From Epiperipatus broadwayi (lineage: Eukaryota; Onychophora; Udeonychophora; Euonychophora; Peripatidae): 64,000 nt of DNA. A program made the translations under genes and the position numbers. The stretch covers positions 496,001-560,000 of the forward strand of contig JAQFVV010012671.1 in assembly GCA_028023455.1 (NCBI GenBank). The letters run 5' to 3'. The notes below the pieces were generated by a model. That model made no database searches and was not told where the DNA came from. It worked only from the letters and a program-made list of their open reading frames with translations. Of the stretch, positions 12,190 to 23,787 are shown piece by piece. The first letter of the stretch is position 1, and each line of letters starts with the position of its first letter.

Positions 12190-12451
12190 TGATCATAAGA
12201 CATTATATAAACGTGTACAGAAAGAAAATATATCTTCAGTAAATATGAATACTCCATCAATTATATTTGATCATAATAAAACATGTAATTATGGTTTTAA
12301 ATTTAATAATAGAGATATAAAAATTATTCAAATTGAAAGGTGTAGTGAAAAACATAAAATTAAAGAGGCAATGATGATATCTAGGAATAGAGGTGGTTTG
12401 ATGAATAAACAATCGGCTAATATAAAGACAACAGAATTGTGGGAAATTTGA
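12190..12451 (+). pseudogene. Penelope-like element, copy 2, end of GIY-YIG nuclease
   Basis: In the shifted frame the nuclease continues with QKRYNDHKTLYKRVQKEN, giving the R-x3-H of the domain, then NTPSIIFDHNKTCNYGFKF and IKIIQIERCSEKHKIKEAM, and ends NKQSANIKTTELWEI. The order matches copy 1. Only the frameshift around 12155-12170 separates this from the preceding segment. Confidence 0.75.
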
Positions 12452-12605
12452 ATAGATTGAATGATGGGTAATGAAAGTTTTTATTTTTTGTACGTTTGTA
12501 TTAACAGTTGATAAAGATTGTCAGTGAAACAATTGAAAGTACTTCTGGTAAAGAATATATTATTTAATTTTGAATACTGTGTTAAATATATTTGTTTGAA
12601 TTATT

Positions 12606-12639
12606 AATATATATATATATACACACTTCAATGATTTTA
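12606..12639 (+). repeat. Right direct repeat flanking Penelope-like copy 2
   Basis: A TA run followed by ACACACTTCAATGATTTTA, the counterpart of 10961-10997. The non-microsatellite part is identical over at least 17 bases (ACACTTCAATGATTTTA). Confidence 0.6.
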
Positions 12640-12644
12640 TTTTG

Positions 12645-13165
12645 TATCACCAATTGGGCAGTGGAGCATTCCTGTCTGTTGGTGAAATTTATTAATGATC
12701 ATGGGGAAGATATTCATTCCTTCCCACCATGTTTTGTTATTTTCTAATGATATCCTGTGACAGATGTAAATTTCTGTCAGCATTATTGTGTTATACTAAC
12801 AATCTAATTTTGCATTGGTCACATTGGTATATCAATAAGCTAGAATTGTTTTAAACATGAAATTTTAGTCTAAGGTTAAAAGGCATTGGGTTAGTTATAT
12901 GTGTATTCTATGTAGCGTATTTATATTTAGTAAAATATTAAAAGTGTATTAAATCCATTAAATGCTTCCATCTGTGCATATAATTTAAATCAAATATATT
13001 CACTAGTTAATTTAATTTTCAAAATTTTTCCTTCTAATGTGTGTGTGCGTTATATAAAAAAATGTTTGTTTAATTAATTTTTGGCAGTAATTTATTTATA
13101 TATTTTTATTAATAATATTTTTTAAAATCAAGAATTAGAAATTTTAAATATACAGGGTGACATTA
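12645..13165. other. Spacer, no gene seen
   Basis: Mixed composition at first (12640-12800), then AT-rich. Nothing recognised. Confidence 0.5.
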
Positions 13166-13170
13166 TAAAT

Positions 13171-13300
13171 TCAGCTTCTCCCTGAGCTAGTGACTGGGGC
13201 TTTCAGTTCAATAAAAGAGTAACCTCTCCCATATGTATCTGCTAGCCTTTACAAATTCTCTAGGTTCAAATAGCCTAGTGGTGCCCTGGTATGGCAGATA
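13171..13300 (-). repeat. Diverged fragment of the 1.9-kb LTR-like repeat
   Basis: This stretch matches, in opposite orientation, the left ends of the large repeats at 49.6 and 52.0 kb. Landmarks in order are CCTGAGCTAGTGACTGGGGC, TATGTATCTGCTAGCC, AATTCTCTAGGTTCAAATAG and CCTAGTGGTGCCCTGG. It shows that the 1.9-kb repeat belongs to a dispersed family. Confidence 0.65.
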
Positions 13301-13440
13301 GGTTTGGAAGTTTCCATCGATCGTTATAATATATAATTCATATGCTTTTATCAGTGCATCTGAAGTTTCACTATACCACTCTCAGGCAAGATAGGGACAA
13401 GTTTCTAGCCACATTTTTTTTTAAATATTGGTAGACATGT

Positions 13441-13462
13441 ATTTACCTTGCTATGATGTCAT
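13441..13462 (+). repeat. 22-bp inverted repeat, left
   Basis: ATTTACCTTGCTATGATGTCAT is the exact reverse complement of 14262-14283. Together they may bound an 840-bp element whose right part is MITE-C. Confidence 0.6.
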
Positions 13463-14143
13463 AATGCTCAACATTGTTTCTGCTGGTAAGCGTCATAGAA
13501 AGATTACATGAATGTTGTTATGGCAACGAAGACACAGACATGACTAATCCAAGAGATTTGATTTTTTGACCCACGAGATTTGATTGTTTTTTTTTTTCTA
13601 AAAACAGATAACATTTATATATGCATGTGAGACTTTTCCAGGAATTGAAATTTTTATACCAATGCATTTAAATAAAGAGTTTAAACTGAGAATATTTCAA
13701 ATTTATATTATTAATTTAAAAGAGTTGTAATGCTTTTTTAAATCTATTGCATTACGTCTTCTCTCACATATATGTAAGTGGTTACACACATATAATAATG
13801 TTCACACAACTTAATTATATCATTTTATTAATTTTAAATCTATAACTGCATATACATTATTTACATACAGACATTAATATATTAAATGTGCGCACATGTC
13901 CACACATACACGTAAATATATGCTATTATATATCAAAATAAATTTTTTTGATTATATACATGGACTGTGAGGGTTCAAACTGGTGGAAAAGATACTATGA
14001 TGGAACATAGTAGGTGAAATGGGATGATGGCTATATAATACCGTTTCAAGCGAAACCAAAAAAAAAAAAAAAAACATAATAAAATTTTTAATTTGTTGAT
14101 GTTGTTTTTTTTTTTAAAAAAGTGAAACCAAAATCTTGCGACC

Positions 14144-14290
14144 TTTGACCTAATGTCTCCACGTGATATACAGACAAATTTTAGCGATTAATTTTGTCCG
14201 CAAATCACTAGGTGACATTATCTTAAAGATCAGAAGATTAGAGTAGTACGCCTTCAGGGTAATGACATCATAGCAAGGTAAATATGTTGA
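14144..14290 (+). repeat. MITE-C copy with internal palindrome
   Basis: Between 14153 and 14218 the two halves are imperfect inverted repeats (TGTCTCCACGTGAT against ATCACTAGGTGACA, with ACAGACAAATTTTA facing TAATTTTGTCCG). The adjoining part GATTAGAGTAGTACGCCTTC recurs at 27.2 kb. Non-coding. Confidence 0.65.
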
Positions 14291-14299
14291 TTACCAAAA

Positions 14300-16275
14300 T
14301 ATCTTTTGGAAGAATATACAATCATAGCACAATAATATGCATTGCAAGTTTTTGATTTCTTCAGTCCATCATTCACCTTTAGCTCAATCCTATCACAGCC
14401 ATCTACCAGCCCAAAAGTCAGATCAACCTCACATAGTATAGATACATTAGGATCATGTGCCATTTCAAGTAAGCCCTATAGCACATGTTACAATTTGACT
14501 TTGTATAGACATTATTTTTGGAGAGAGAGGAAAGAAAAAATTAGTGTATAACTGAGTGAAATTATGGGATGGAAATATGATTGCACCAACACACATATCC
14601 ATCACCATACTTTAATACACAACGAGATGATTATTGATAGGAGAGGCTTATAAAGACTAAGCCCTATATTAACTTAAGAGCACAAAAGAGAGGGAAGACT
14701 CTTCATATCAGAAATAATACTCTAGCTTTTTTTTTTAATGAACCATCATTTTATTTTACAAGATAATAGATATTCTTGATAAAGATCAGAATGTTAATTA
14801 TTTGCAGTTAACCTTTATATGTGAAGATCTATCCATTATTCACCATTTGTGAGAATTATCACTAATCTGATTACAACATGTGATATTTGCATCAGGCTTA
14901 AAAATAGTTCCCTGCAGAACAAGTTCCCTGGTTTTTGCTTATCAGTGTTGGAACAATAGAAGTAGGAAAATTCTCACTAAACTAAAGAGTTTTTTAAAAT
15001 AGTTTTCTTTTTAAGTTACACTTTTTTAGCTAAGAATAATTTAAAAATTAAAGTGCATAGAAATGCCTTTCATATTTTTTTTTTCAAATCTTTTTTCTTC
15101 TAACATTTAAATTAAATAAATGCCAGAATCGAATAGACAGATATTCACCAAATATAGTTAAGCATACACGGCATTCTTTTCTGGAAATCAGATAGAGAAA
15201 CTAGGCTATACAGCATTACGATTAATTTAAGACATAACACTTTCTCATCATAGATGCTTGCAACATTTAACTATTTATCGTAGCAACTTAATATCACATT
15301 ATTTTTTAATTTATTGATTTAATTTTATAATCAATCAATCAATAGTATTCTGTCCTATGAACAGGTCCAGAGAGCAGTCAAATCACAAATTCATCAATTT
15401 CTCAACTCCGTTCTCTCCATTGCTCAGCTCTTTAATTCCACATATCTATTCCTGTCTCTTATATCATCCAGCAAAATAAATCTTGTAAATATTGTTTGTC
15501 ATTTACTTTTGTTTTCACTCACCTGATTCGGAAAATCCTTTATTATATAATTATGGTTCACAAAAGAATTTTTTTAAAAGAGGAATTTATTTTTCTTTAG
15601 TAATTCATACTCTCAAGTGAATATATATATTTCATACATTTTTCTATGCTCACAGAATTAATATATTGTATTTTGATATTTTCAGTAAAAGCTTCTAAAT
15701 AATAAACAGTTTCATCATTGCATTATTTTGATAAATAAAATAAACAATAACAGATTTCCCCCAGACGATTTTAAATAAAATAAATTTTATGACATACATA
15801 AAGAATTCATAAATTAAAAATTCGGCATTTTAGAAACTATAACAGAAATTGGGATTTTTTTTATTTAAAAAATAGTTATTGTATATTATATAAAGATTGA
15901 GATATAATTCGAAATGCACAATAATAAATTTTTAAGCAAATTACGAAACTTCGATTTTTTTTTTTTTTAAAATAGTTTATTTATTACTCAAATATAACGC
16001 TATAAATAAATTTTCTTTGTCTTTCAATAAACAAAATTTTCAAACCAAAGATTGGAATGATTCAAAAACTTCATAAACTATTTTGTTTAATTGTATAGTG
16101 AACAGACTTCACACAGGCACGGGCTATATTTGGAATAAAGATGCAAATTATCAGAAGAATGCAGAACATAAGATGAATTGAAAAATTCAAAAATAAAGAG
16201 GTATTGTGAAAGAGATGACTAGGGAAAAAATAACCGGAGTAATTGTCTGAAAATAATAATTAAATTATCTATAAA
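14300..16275. other. Spacer, no recognised gene
   Basis: A minus-strand frame of 69 codons (14463-14254) has a normal-looking composition but no motif I recognise, and its end lies in MITE-C. The rest is AT-rich. Confidence 0.5.
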
Positions 16276-16281
16276 TAAATA

Positions 16282-16430
16282 ATTGAATGGTTTATTGTTT
16301 AGGAGTTTATAAGAAGTATGAAAATTCGATGTAACTGACTTGGGTCCTATTCTAAGGATTTTGAACTCCAGGTTCTGTGACTTATAACTGCCTTAAACCA
16401 CACAGGATAATTAAGAATAAAATAGGAATG
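16282..16430 (-). repeat. Dispersed repeat E, copy 1
   Basis: Shares TTATTGTTTAGGAGTTTATAA and the order of blocks GGGTCCTATTCTAAGGATTT and GGATAATTAAGAATA with 45786-45930. Orientation is a guess: on the minus strand it may be a SINE-like element. Confidence 0.45.
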
Positions 16431-16447
16431 GAAAACTTTTCAATCTC

Positions 16448-16570
16448 TTACCATGCAGAAATTGGCACATTTGGTGAGCAATGCCACTGCTATAACTATG
16501 ATCTGGGTTCAAATCCCATCTGGGCAAACATGAATTTTCCCCCCATATTCTAATCAGGATTGGAATTTGT
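16448..16570 (+). mobile_element. tRNA-derived SINE, different family
   Basis: A good B box, GGGTTCAAATCCCATCTGGG, stands 3' of a weak A-box-like TTTGGTGAGCAATGCC. The downstream part contains ATTCTAATCAGGATTGGAAT. No acceptor stem pairing is evident, so it is not a tRNA gene. Confidence 0.5.
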
Positions 16571-16574
16571 TCCA

Positions 16575-18570
16575 GATCCTATAGAGAATTTAATTAACTA
16601 TTCAATATTGATTGATAAATGGTTGTCTACTAGTTTTAGCTGAAAAAATAAATAGTCAAATTCTTAATGCAAATTTTGATGAATATAGCATTCTTGTTCA
16701 CTACTGAGATCCAATATATGTTATTTAATATGTGAATAAGAATAGTAAAATTTAATTTAGCAAATCCAATCTAAAAAATTAGTATTTACAAATAAAAACA
16801 ATTAATAAAAAAGCAATTTCTATGTTCATATAAATGTAATATAAAATTGTATTTGTAAATGTTTATTATGCTAAAATGATTTTATGGAAACAAAAGAAAT
16901 GTACTTCTAATAAGTGATAAATTTTTTGCACAAATAATTACTATAAATAAGCAATTTCTGCTCCTGATCACGAATAGGTAATATAGTTCTCACCGAAATT
17001 TTATACCAAACTTAATATTAGCAGGATGTAATTCTTAAAATGTATTTAACCTGTATTAATAATAAATGTATTTTCAAAAAAAATTAAGACAATCATTTGA
17101 TATATTTATGAAATGGTCTCCCCTTTTTAGAAATGACAAAATCATTTCATAATGACTTTAAAAATTTATCAAAAATGTATGTTTATCATACTGCATAAAT
17201 CTATTTTAACCAAAGTTTTTTCATCTGTAGATTCTATTTTTAATTATACTCTCACAAGACAAAATGACAGTTCTTTTTTTTTTCAGAAATGCACATGTTT
17301 TTACTATCCATGTGATGTAATTTTATTTTTGATAGAAACACTCATACATCATGATACAAACAGTTTTTAAAAAACATAACTATTTTCTCAAGGTTTGAAT
17401 ATCACAAAGTACTACATATTGCACATTTTAGATTTTTCCTTTATAAGTTAACATTCATTAGTTTTTATTATTAATAGACTATCTCAGCCTGCCTTGCTTA
17501 TAATCTAGATTCACATCTGAATCAGAAAACTTTAAAAAATTTTCAGTTTCCAATCAGAATTAGATATTTTTCTTTTTTTTAAAGGTAACTGAATATTTAA
17601 TATTGTGAGGAAAATGTGATAGAAAATGGTTTAAACTGTCACTACCTGCTAATTATTAAATTAAATAAATAATTTGAATATTGTAAAGGCCTGTGTCATA
17701 CAAAAAGCTACTTAAAGACTGTTTACCTACTTTACCTGTTATACATTATTAAATGAACAGTTCATAACAAATTACAAACATTAATTTTTTTAAAAAAAAG
17801 TCATTATTTGCAAAAAAAAAAAAAGCTTACCACATAGTGTGGTCTTTATTGGATATAAAGTAAATAAACTTAATTTAAAGCAAATGTAATGTACAAAACA
17901 TTGTTGGCTACTAACTTGCATTAAAAAAGTTACATTTGTATACAGAAATAATTTTTTCATTTCTTGAGAAGAATTAAAATCATTCAAGAAATGTAATATT
18001 TGACTATACTTTAAATTCAAAGTGAATAGACCATAAGTTAAAGTGCACTACAAACAACTAGCAAGCTAGTGATTTAGATTCAAATTTGGGCTAGATAAAA
18101 ACTTTTTTTAGATTCCATAAAATTTAAGACTTTTCTTTTAAGTAGTTAGCCATAGATAAACTATCTGACTATTTACCATTGTGTGGTAGATGGATATTTA
18201 CCTATTTTTAGCTAGAGAGTAAAACAATGATGGAAACTTCTTCAACCTGGCAATTGTCAAGATATTAAATACTGCTTTATTTTTTATTGTTACTCTATGA
18301 TTAGTTATTTTTAGAGGCTTTTGCTTTGCAGTGGGATATTTTAAGTACCTATATATATATATTAAAATGGGATGGAAAAGAAGAGGCAAACCTGGATAAA
18401 GGTGGAGATGAACTTGGGGCAAATCATCATCAACCCCAAGCCAATGAAAAAATATTTTACAATAATGAAATAATATAAATTTAAAATACAAGATATAATA
18501 TTAAAGTAATGTTTAGTATCAAAAATATATATGTGTATTGTTATATATTATAAGAGCATGATAGATCACT
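16575..18570. other. AT-rich spacer
   Basis: No gene recognised. A weak B-box-like GATTCAAATTTGGG near 18080 may mark another old SINE fragment. Confidence 0.5.
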
Positions 18571-18576
18571 CTGGGA

Positions 18577-18595
18577 GATCTCTCTGAGAGAGATC
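18577..18595. repeat. Perfect 19-nt palindrome
   Basis: GATCTCTCT, a single G, then AGAGAGATC. It stands alone with no gene beside it. Confidence 0.6.
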
Positions 18596-18704
18596 AACCC
18601 AGTTAACTCACTAGAGTAACTATAACTATAATTAAATAGATTTGCCAGCATTAAAAATAAGTAAAAGTAATACTTATTCATCATCATGAATGATCATCAA
18701 TAAA

Positions 18705-18800
18705 AATAAATCAAGAGTCAATTTGTGATTGGATTTGAACTGGATCTATTGTAAACAAGGCCAACTATTTAGCCTTTGTCACCTTGGGACAATTATTTAA
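18705..18800 (-). mobile_element. Possible tRNA-derived SINE fragment
   Basis: On the minus strand AAAGGCTAAATAGTTGGCC resembles an A box and CAGTTCAAATCCAATC a B box at SINE-like spacing. Only the head is recognisable. Confidence 0.35.
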
Positions 18801-19656
18801 CCATTAATTTGGATGCAACTACTTAAGTTGTAATCCATCTGAATATACAATCATTAAAACAATAATGTTGGGATATTTAAACATGCTGATAATCATCAAT
18901 GCTTTGGCTATTTAGTACCATTATTACTGGCCAACTATAAATTTAATTTCTAATAGAGAGTAAACTAAAATAAAATATAGGGTATGGACTTTAAAGAAAA
19001 TATTCTTAGCACCAAACCAGGACCTTTGTCACTTGGATGCCTATACACTAATATACATTCCCTTTAATATATCAAACCATTATGCATGAAACTATCTCAG
19101 AAAGCATAAGCTTTATAATTGTTACTATGATCAAGAGATGATGCAACATATACTATTCTAAAACTTTAGAATTAAGTTCACTGGAATAATTTTAACAATG
19201 AAATACAAGTTTATTAATAACAATAAAAAAATGAAGTTAAGGTCTGTAGAATACAGTTATACCTTCTGATTTTGATTAATTTATAAAATTCAAATTATTA
19301 CATTGTGATTTACATATATGTTCCAATTGGTTTACTTAAAACACAGTAATCACACAGACATATGACTTAATAATTTCTGAAGATATTTGAATTATCATAA
19401 AATAAAATAATTGATTAAAAGTTACATATAAGTGTTTATATGACAGGCATTGATACATATGCACACAGAGATATGGCATAATAATTTCTGAATATATTTG
19501 AATTGTCATAAAAATAATACAATAAATGATTAAAATTTACCTATACTAGGTTTGTATAAAACCCATATATATCAACACACAGATATGTCGTCTAACAATT
19601 TATGTACATATTTGAATTGTCTTTTAAGGTGCTTGTCTTATAGATAAAGACATTCG

Positions 19657-21028
19657 ATGGCACCGTTTTCATGCTAAAACTATAAAATATGATCATTCCC
19701 GGGCCGTTAATTATAATCATTTTGATGTGTTTTTTTAATGCGAAAATAAAAACAAAAGAAAATCATCTTTTTTAAATATTATTTAATTTTAAATATTATT
19801 TTTTATTAACATATCCAAATTAAATGATAATAATAAATGAAAATAAAATAAACAAATTACAAATTGATTCATGTTTTTTAGTTTGCTTTATTAGAAAAAT
19901 CAATTTTCTATCGGAGATTTTTTTACTGGGGTTACAGCTTTTTTTTCTTGTTGTTTAAAAACTCATAATCGGAATAAAAAGTAAAATTTCTTAGTCTTCC
20001 TTTTACATTTTATTTCTACAGAGAAACTGATATTATTGTGTTATCGCTATTTTTTACTTTTTTAGTCTTTGTTTTAAATTTTTTTTTTTTTTTACAGGCA
20101 AACAGATATTACCACTATTTTTTATTTCAAATAGAATGACAACAAAAAGGAAAAGTTGTTACAGCTAGATTTAGGGTTAGTTTTAGGGTTAGGTTTAGGG
20201 TTAGTTTTAGGATTAGTTTTAGGGTTAGTTTTAGGGTTAGATTTAGGGTTAGTTTTAGGGTTAGGTTTACGTTTAGTGTTCTGTTGTTTGTAATGCTAAA
20301 ATAAAAAATATCAAAATCGTATTTTTGTAAATTTTTTTAGTAACATCTATAAAATAAATGATAACAATAAACATAAACTATATTCAACAAAGTATAACTA
20401 TAGTCAGAGAAAAGAAAGAAAGTAAAACTTTTTTAAACAACAACAAAAATGTCTTCTTTACTTATTAATAATGTTTATAATATATGTTTTTTATGAAGTT
20501 TACAAAAAAAAACATGCATAATTGTATTTTTCTTCCTGGATATTTTTGTGTAACTGCTCTTTTTTACTTCAAAAATATACACATGGTAGAATCTTGTTTG
20601 TCTCATGGAATGTTACAAACAGTACGTTACTTGACGCATTACCTAATTCTAACTCACTTTACACATATATCTTGTCAACATTTTTCCAATTAAAACTTCA
20701 ATACAGTATGGTGTAAAAAGTCTGATAATTATTACTTTACAAAATCTGAACATTTCAATACTTTAAAATAATAAAAAATTCAATGAAAACAACATTTCCA
20801 TCCAATTTAAAAAAACACACCCTCTCACCTCCCCGTAACCATTTTATAAACTGTGCAAATTCGGAAAATGTATTTGCTGTGATGCGACATACATGCTGTG
20901 CTGTAAGACAACATAGCGGCCTGCAATCTGTAGCACAACAAAAAAGTTGTATTATAGAAAATGCGGATTCGGATGTGTCGGCCGTGGAAACGGCATTTTT
21001 ATGTGTTTTAGCATGAAAACAGCACCAT
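19657..21028. mobile_element. TIR-bounded non-autonomous element, ~1.4 kb
   Basis: The left end begins ATGGCACCGTTTTCATGCTA and continues to GGGCCG near 19706. The right end (20979-21028) read in reverse complement begins ATGGTGCTGTTTTCATGCTA and ends at the same CGGCCG. These are imperfect terminal inverted repeats of about 50 bp. The interior has no transposase; it holds T/A tracts, a 12-bp minisatellite (20166-20276) and a CpG-bearing pocket. A related end, GGATGGCACCATGTTTGTC, occurs at 27.28 kb. Target-site duplication is unclear, so the superfamily is open. Confidence 0.55.
20166..20276 (+). repeat. 12-bp TTAGGG-like minisatellite
   Basis: About nine diverged units of TTTTAGGGTTAG, alternating true TTAGGG with TTAGTTT or TTAGATT steps. 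It is related in sequence to the TTAGGG telomere repeat but is not a plain hexamer array, and it lies inside a TIR element. An interstitial minisatellite is the likeliest reading. Confidence 0.75.
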
Positions 21029-21029
21029 A

Positions 21030-22170
21030 GAGCAGAATCTTTAGCTATAAGACTAGTACCTCATTTAATAATAAAAACATTCATTTTCCTCATTATAGTA
21101 CATAATTAATAAGATTTAACATATATTTATATTCATTTAGCAATTTATGTACACACTGCCATTTACATCATATTTTTTATTTGACAAAATAATAGTTATT
21201 AAAAATATTCTTTTTCTATTGAATTCCTTGTTGAATATACATAAAATTCATACATACATATGCAATATATCTAAAAAAAAAAATAACATGAATCAATTTT
21301 TTCATAAAAAGTTTTTTTTTTTTTTTTAAAAAAAAAGTCTATTTAAATGATTTAAAATAATATTATTCTGTATATATACATCACTCTTAAAATGTCATCT
21401 TAATAAATTATTGGAAACAATTCACCTGCTATGCTTAATGTATATATGTTAATTTGTGCTTCTCTGCATATAGACACATCAGAATACATATAATTAATTC
21501 TTCAGCAAGTTGAGGTTCTCTTGGTATCATCATTGGGACAGGTATAGCCCAGTTAACTGTTGGTCTGTAAAGATCTCTAATCTGTTTAGGATTGTATAGA
21601 CTTCAGACAAGCCGCAGTCTTGTCCACATTTGTAGCAATGAATTTCAACACTGGAAGTTGTCCCATTTTCTCCTAAGTGAATTCAATCTTTATCATTGTG
21701 AATTAGTAGCCACTACTGTATCCACTGTTCTGCCTTTAATTATTTCATGGTTGTTCTCTTTAGAAAACCACTATTGCAGCTGGAAAAACTATTCTGGCCA
21801 ACTAACTCTTAAAACCAACAAAACTATTCCTCAATATTTTTATCAATCCTTTTTATATTAGCTAGATTGGATGACAAAATATATAAATTAAAAACTGTTT
21901 TTATCTTTTTAATCTTTTCAAATCACTTTTAATTAAAAGCTACTTTTGGAATTTTATCAAAGTATAATCTACAAAGATTTTATAAATAGATAATAGAAAT
22001 GTATACAATTATCAGTTGTATTTTATTATCTTTTCAATTCAAAATTATACTATGATTTTATTCCAGGGAAATGTAGAAAATATATACATTTTTGTCTGTG
22101 TTTATTTCTACATTTCTTTCAACTTTATAATATTTGTGCACTCACACTATGTTATTATGTACCATGTAAC
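21030..22170. other. Spacer, no recognised gene
   Basis: AT-rich with T-run/A-run blocks (around 21310-21340). A plus-strand frame at 21592-21861 has no recognised motif. Confidence 0.5.
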
Positions 22171-22174
22171 ATAA

Positions 22175-22548
22175 CTGTTACAATATATATATATTGCAAA
22201 GAATCTTATCGAAATGTAAACATTAAAAACATAAAGCTAAATTCGTCAATACATAATCAAAATTACCCCAAATTCACAATTTAACCAGACTAGCCAAAAA
22301 AATAAACTATAAAACACTACCAATGATTTCACTGCTACAAGTATAGAAAAACACTTGAAAAGTGTTCTTGTAGCAGTGGTAGTATTTTAGAGTTTATTTT
22401 CTTCACTAGTCTGGTTGAATTGTGAATTTGGGTTAATTTTGTCTGCTTGTAGCAGTGAAACCATTAGTAGTGTTTTAAAGTTTATTTTCTTTGCTAGTCT
22501 GGTTGAATTGTGAATTGGGAGTAATTTTGATTACATATATATTGTAAC
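22175..22548. mobile_element. MITE-B, foldback element with three arms
   Basis: The left arm (22255-22340, with AATTCACAATTTAACCAGAC) faces two tandem right arms (22369-22440 and 22445-22535), each with ACTAGTCTGGTTGAATTGTG or a close variant. Both right arms contain TTGTAGCAGTG. Outermost, GTTACAATATATAT and ATATATATTGTAAC form a further inverted pair. A single-arm relative lies at 32113-32225. Confidence 0.65.
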
Positions 22549-22554
22549 CTTTCC

Positions 22555-23430
22555 ATAATAAGAATGATACATTTATACTCTACAATTATATATACTACTA
22601 GCTCACTCAATGATACTGTATAAGAACAATGACTGATATGAGATTCTTTCTATCTAAACAGAAATGTATGATAAAATAAAGACATAAGATAGATTTCAGG
22701 GCTGGTCACAACATATAGGTTTTAATATTGAGAAGCATATAAAATATACTCAATAATGGCATTGCTATTGTAGAAATTATCCAGCTGCTATCCTACTATA
22801 ATCAATAAAAGAAAATTCCTATAACAGTGATTAACATATTTTATCTGAAATAGTTATTCTTCTGTAAATTAAGAAACTATAAAATATAATAATATTAAAA
22901 ACACAGACTAAATTAAATTGAAATAATTAATGATATCCTATGGATATCTCAGGGATTATGATTATTATTTTGTAAAATATAATAATAATTATTGGTAGTT
23001 AGATAAATGAATAACAAGAGGAATTTTGTTGAGATCCAATTATCTAAACAATAATTACATCTACACTTACAAACATAAACTAATCTCCCTATTTGAGACT
23101 TAATCTAACCATAATAATAATACATTGAAACTAATAATAATAATCTACTCACTTTAAATTAAATGATTTATTAAACTTATGAATATTTACTCTCCTACTT
23201 ATACAAATAACTATTATGAAACAGAATAATCATTTAGTAAATAATCAAAAGCTTTATAATTTAATTATCACCTCATATTATTTAACTCAATTAAATACAC
23301 TAATTAATTAGCACTTATCCATCTAAATGTTATCTTTCAAAAACAAACATTATAACAGTGATAAAGTGCATAAATGATAATACAATTTATTAATAACTTA
23401 TATTTTGGAATAATAATATTTTGAATTTAT
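22555..23430. other. AT-rich spacer
   Basis: Nothing recognised. Confidence 0.55.
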
Positions 23431-23436
23431 ACCATA

Positions 23437-23519
23437 CACTCAAGGTGCATGTACTAAGGTTTTAGCATTATAGAAGTATTACGTGCTGATATCGCGCTTA
23501 ATAAGAATTAATATTTACA
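23437..23519 (+). repeat. 83-bp direct repeat, copy 1
   Basis: Runs from CACTCAAGGTGCATGTACTA to AAGAATTAATATTTACA. It matches 23788-23870 at about 94 percent, while flanks differ. A CGC-rich step (ATCGCGCTT) is unusual in this AT-rich setting. Confidence 0.75.
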
Positions 23520-23706
23520 ACTTTAAATTGATTCAAAATATTTTTAAATTTAATATCTGAATATTGACTCGTTGTAAATCGAAAGATTTCGCAAATGTTA
23601 ATGTTTAATAGAAATAGTGGACTTAATCAGTGAAGAATTTATTAGCTTCATGTTCCCAAATCAAAATGCTTTAGATTTGCCTATATAATTAAGAAAAATA
23701 GGTTAG

Positions 23707-23731
23707 AGATAAGAGGGGGTCCCTCTTATCT
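23707..23731. repeat. Perfect hairpin between the 83-bp repeats
   Basis: Stem AGATAAGAGGG, loop GGT, stem CCCTCTTATCT. Confidence 0.75.
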
Positions 23732-23787
23732 TTATAAAGTCAAATCTTACATTATGATTTGTAGAAGTCTCTCTTGCTAAAATTAAG

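Larger units (their letters stand above)
10998..12605 (+). mobile_element. Penelope-like retroelement, copy 2 (5'-truncated, mildly damaged)
   Basis: This copy lies between two direct repeats. Its left end is within about 20 bp of the left end of copy 1 when aligned (IFANIKLHK here, FFSNIKLHK there). The 3' end shares AATTGAAAGTACTTCTGG with copy 1. The two copies are well diverged and both lie on the plus strand about 1.7 kb apart. Confidence 0.8.

Noticed and set aside
14254-14463. Minus-strand frame with varied composition
   Set aside because: No motif, no splice context, and its end lies in a MITE-C copy.
20166-20276. True telomere or chromosome end
   Set aside because: Units are degenerate with a 12-bp period, the array is only about 110 bp, and other sequence continues on both sides.
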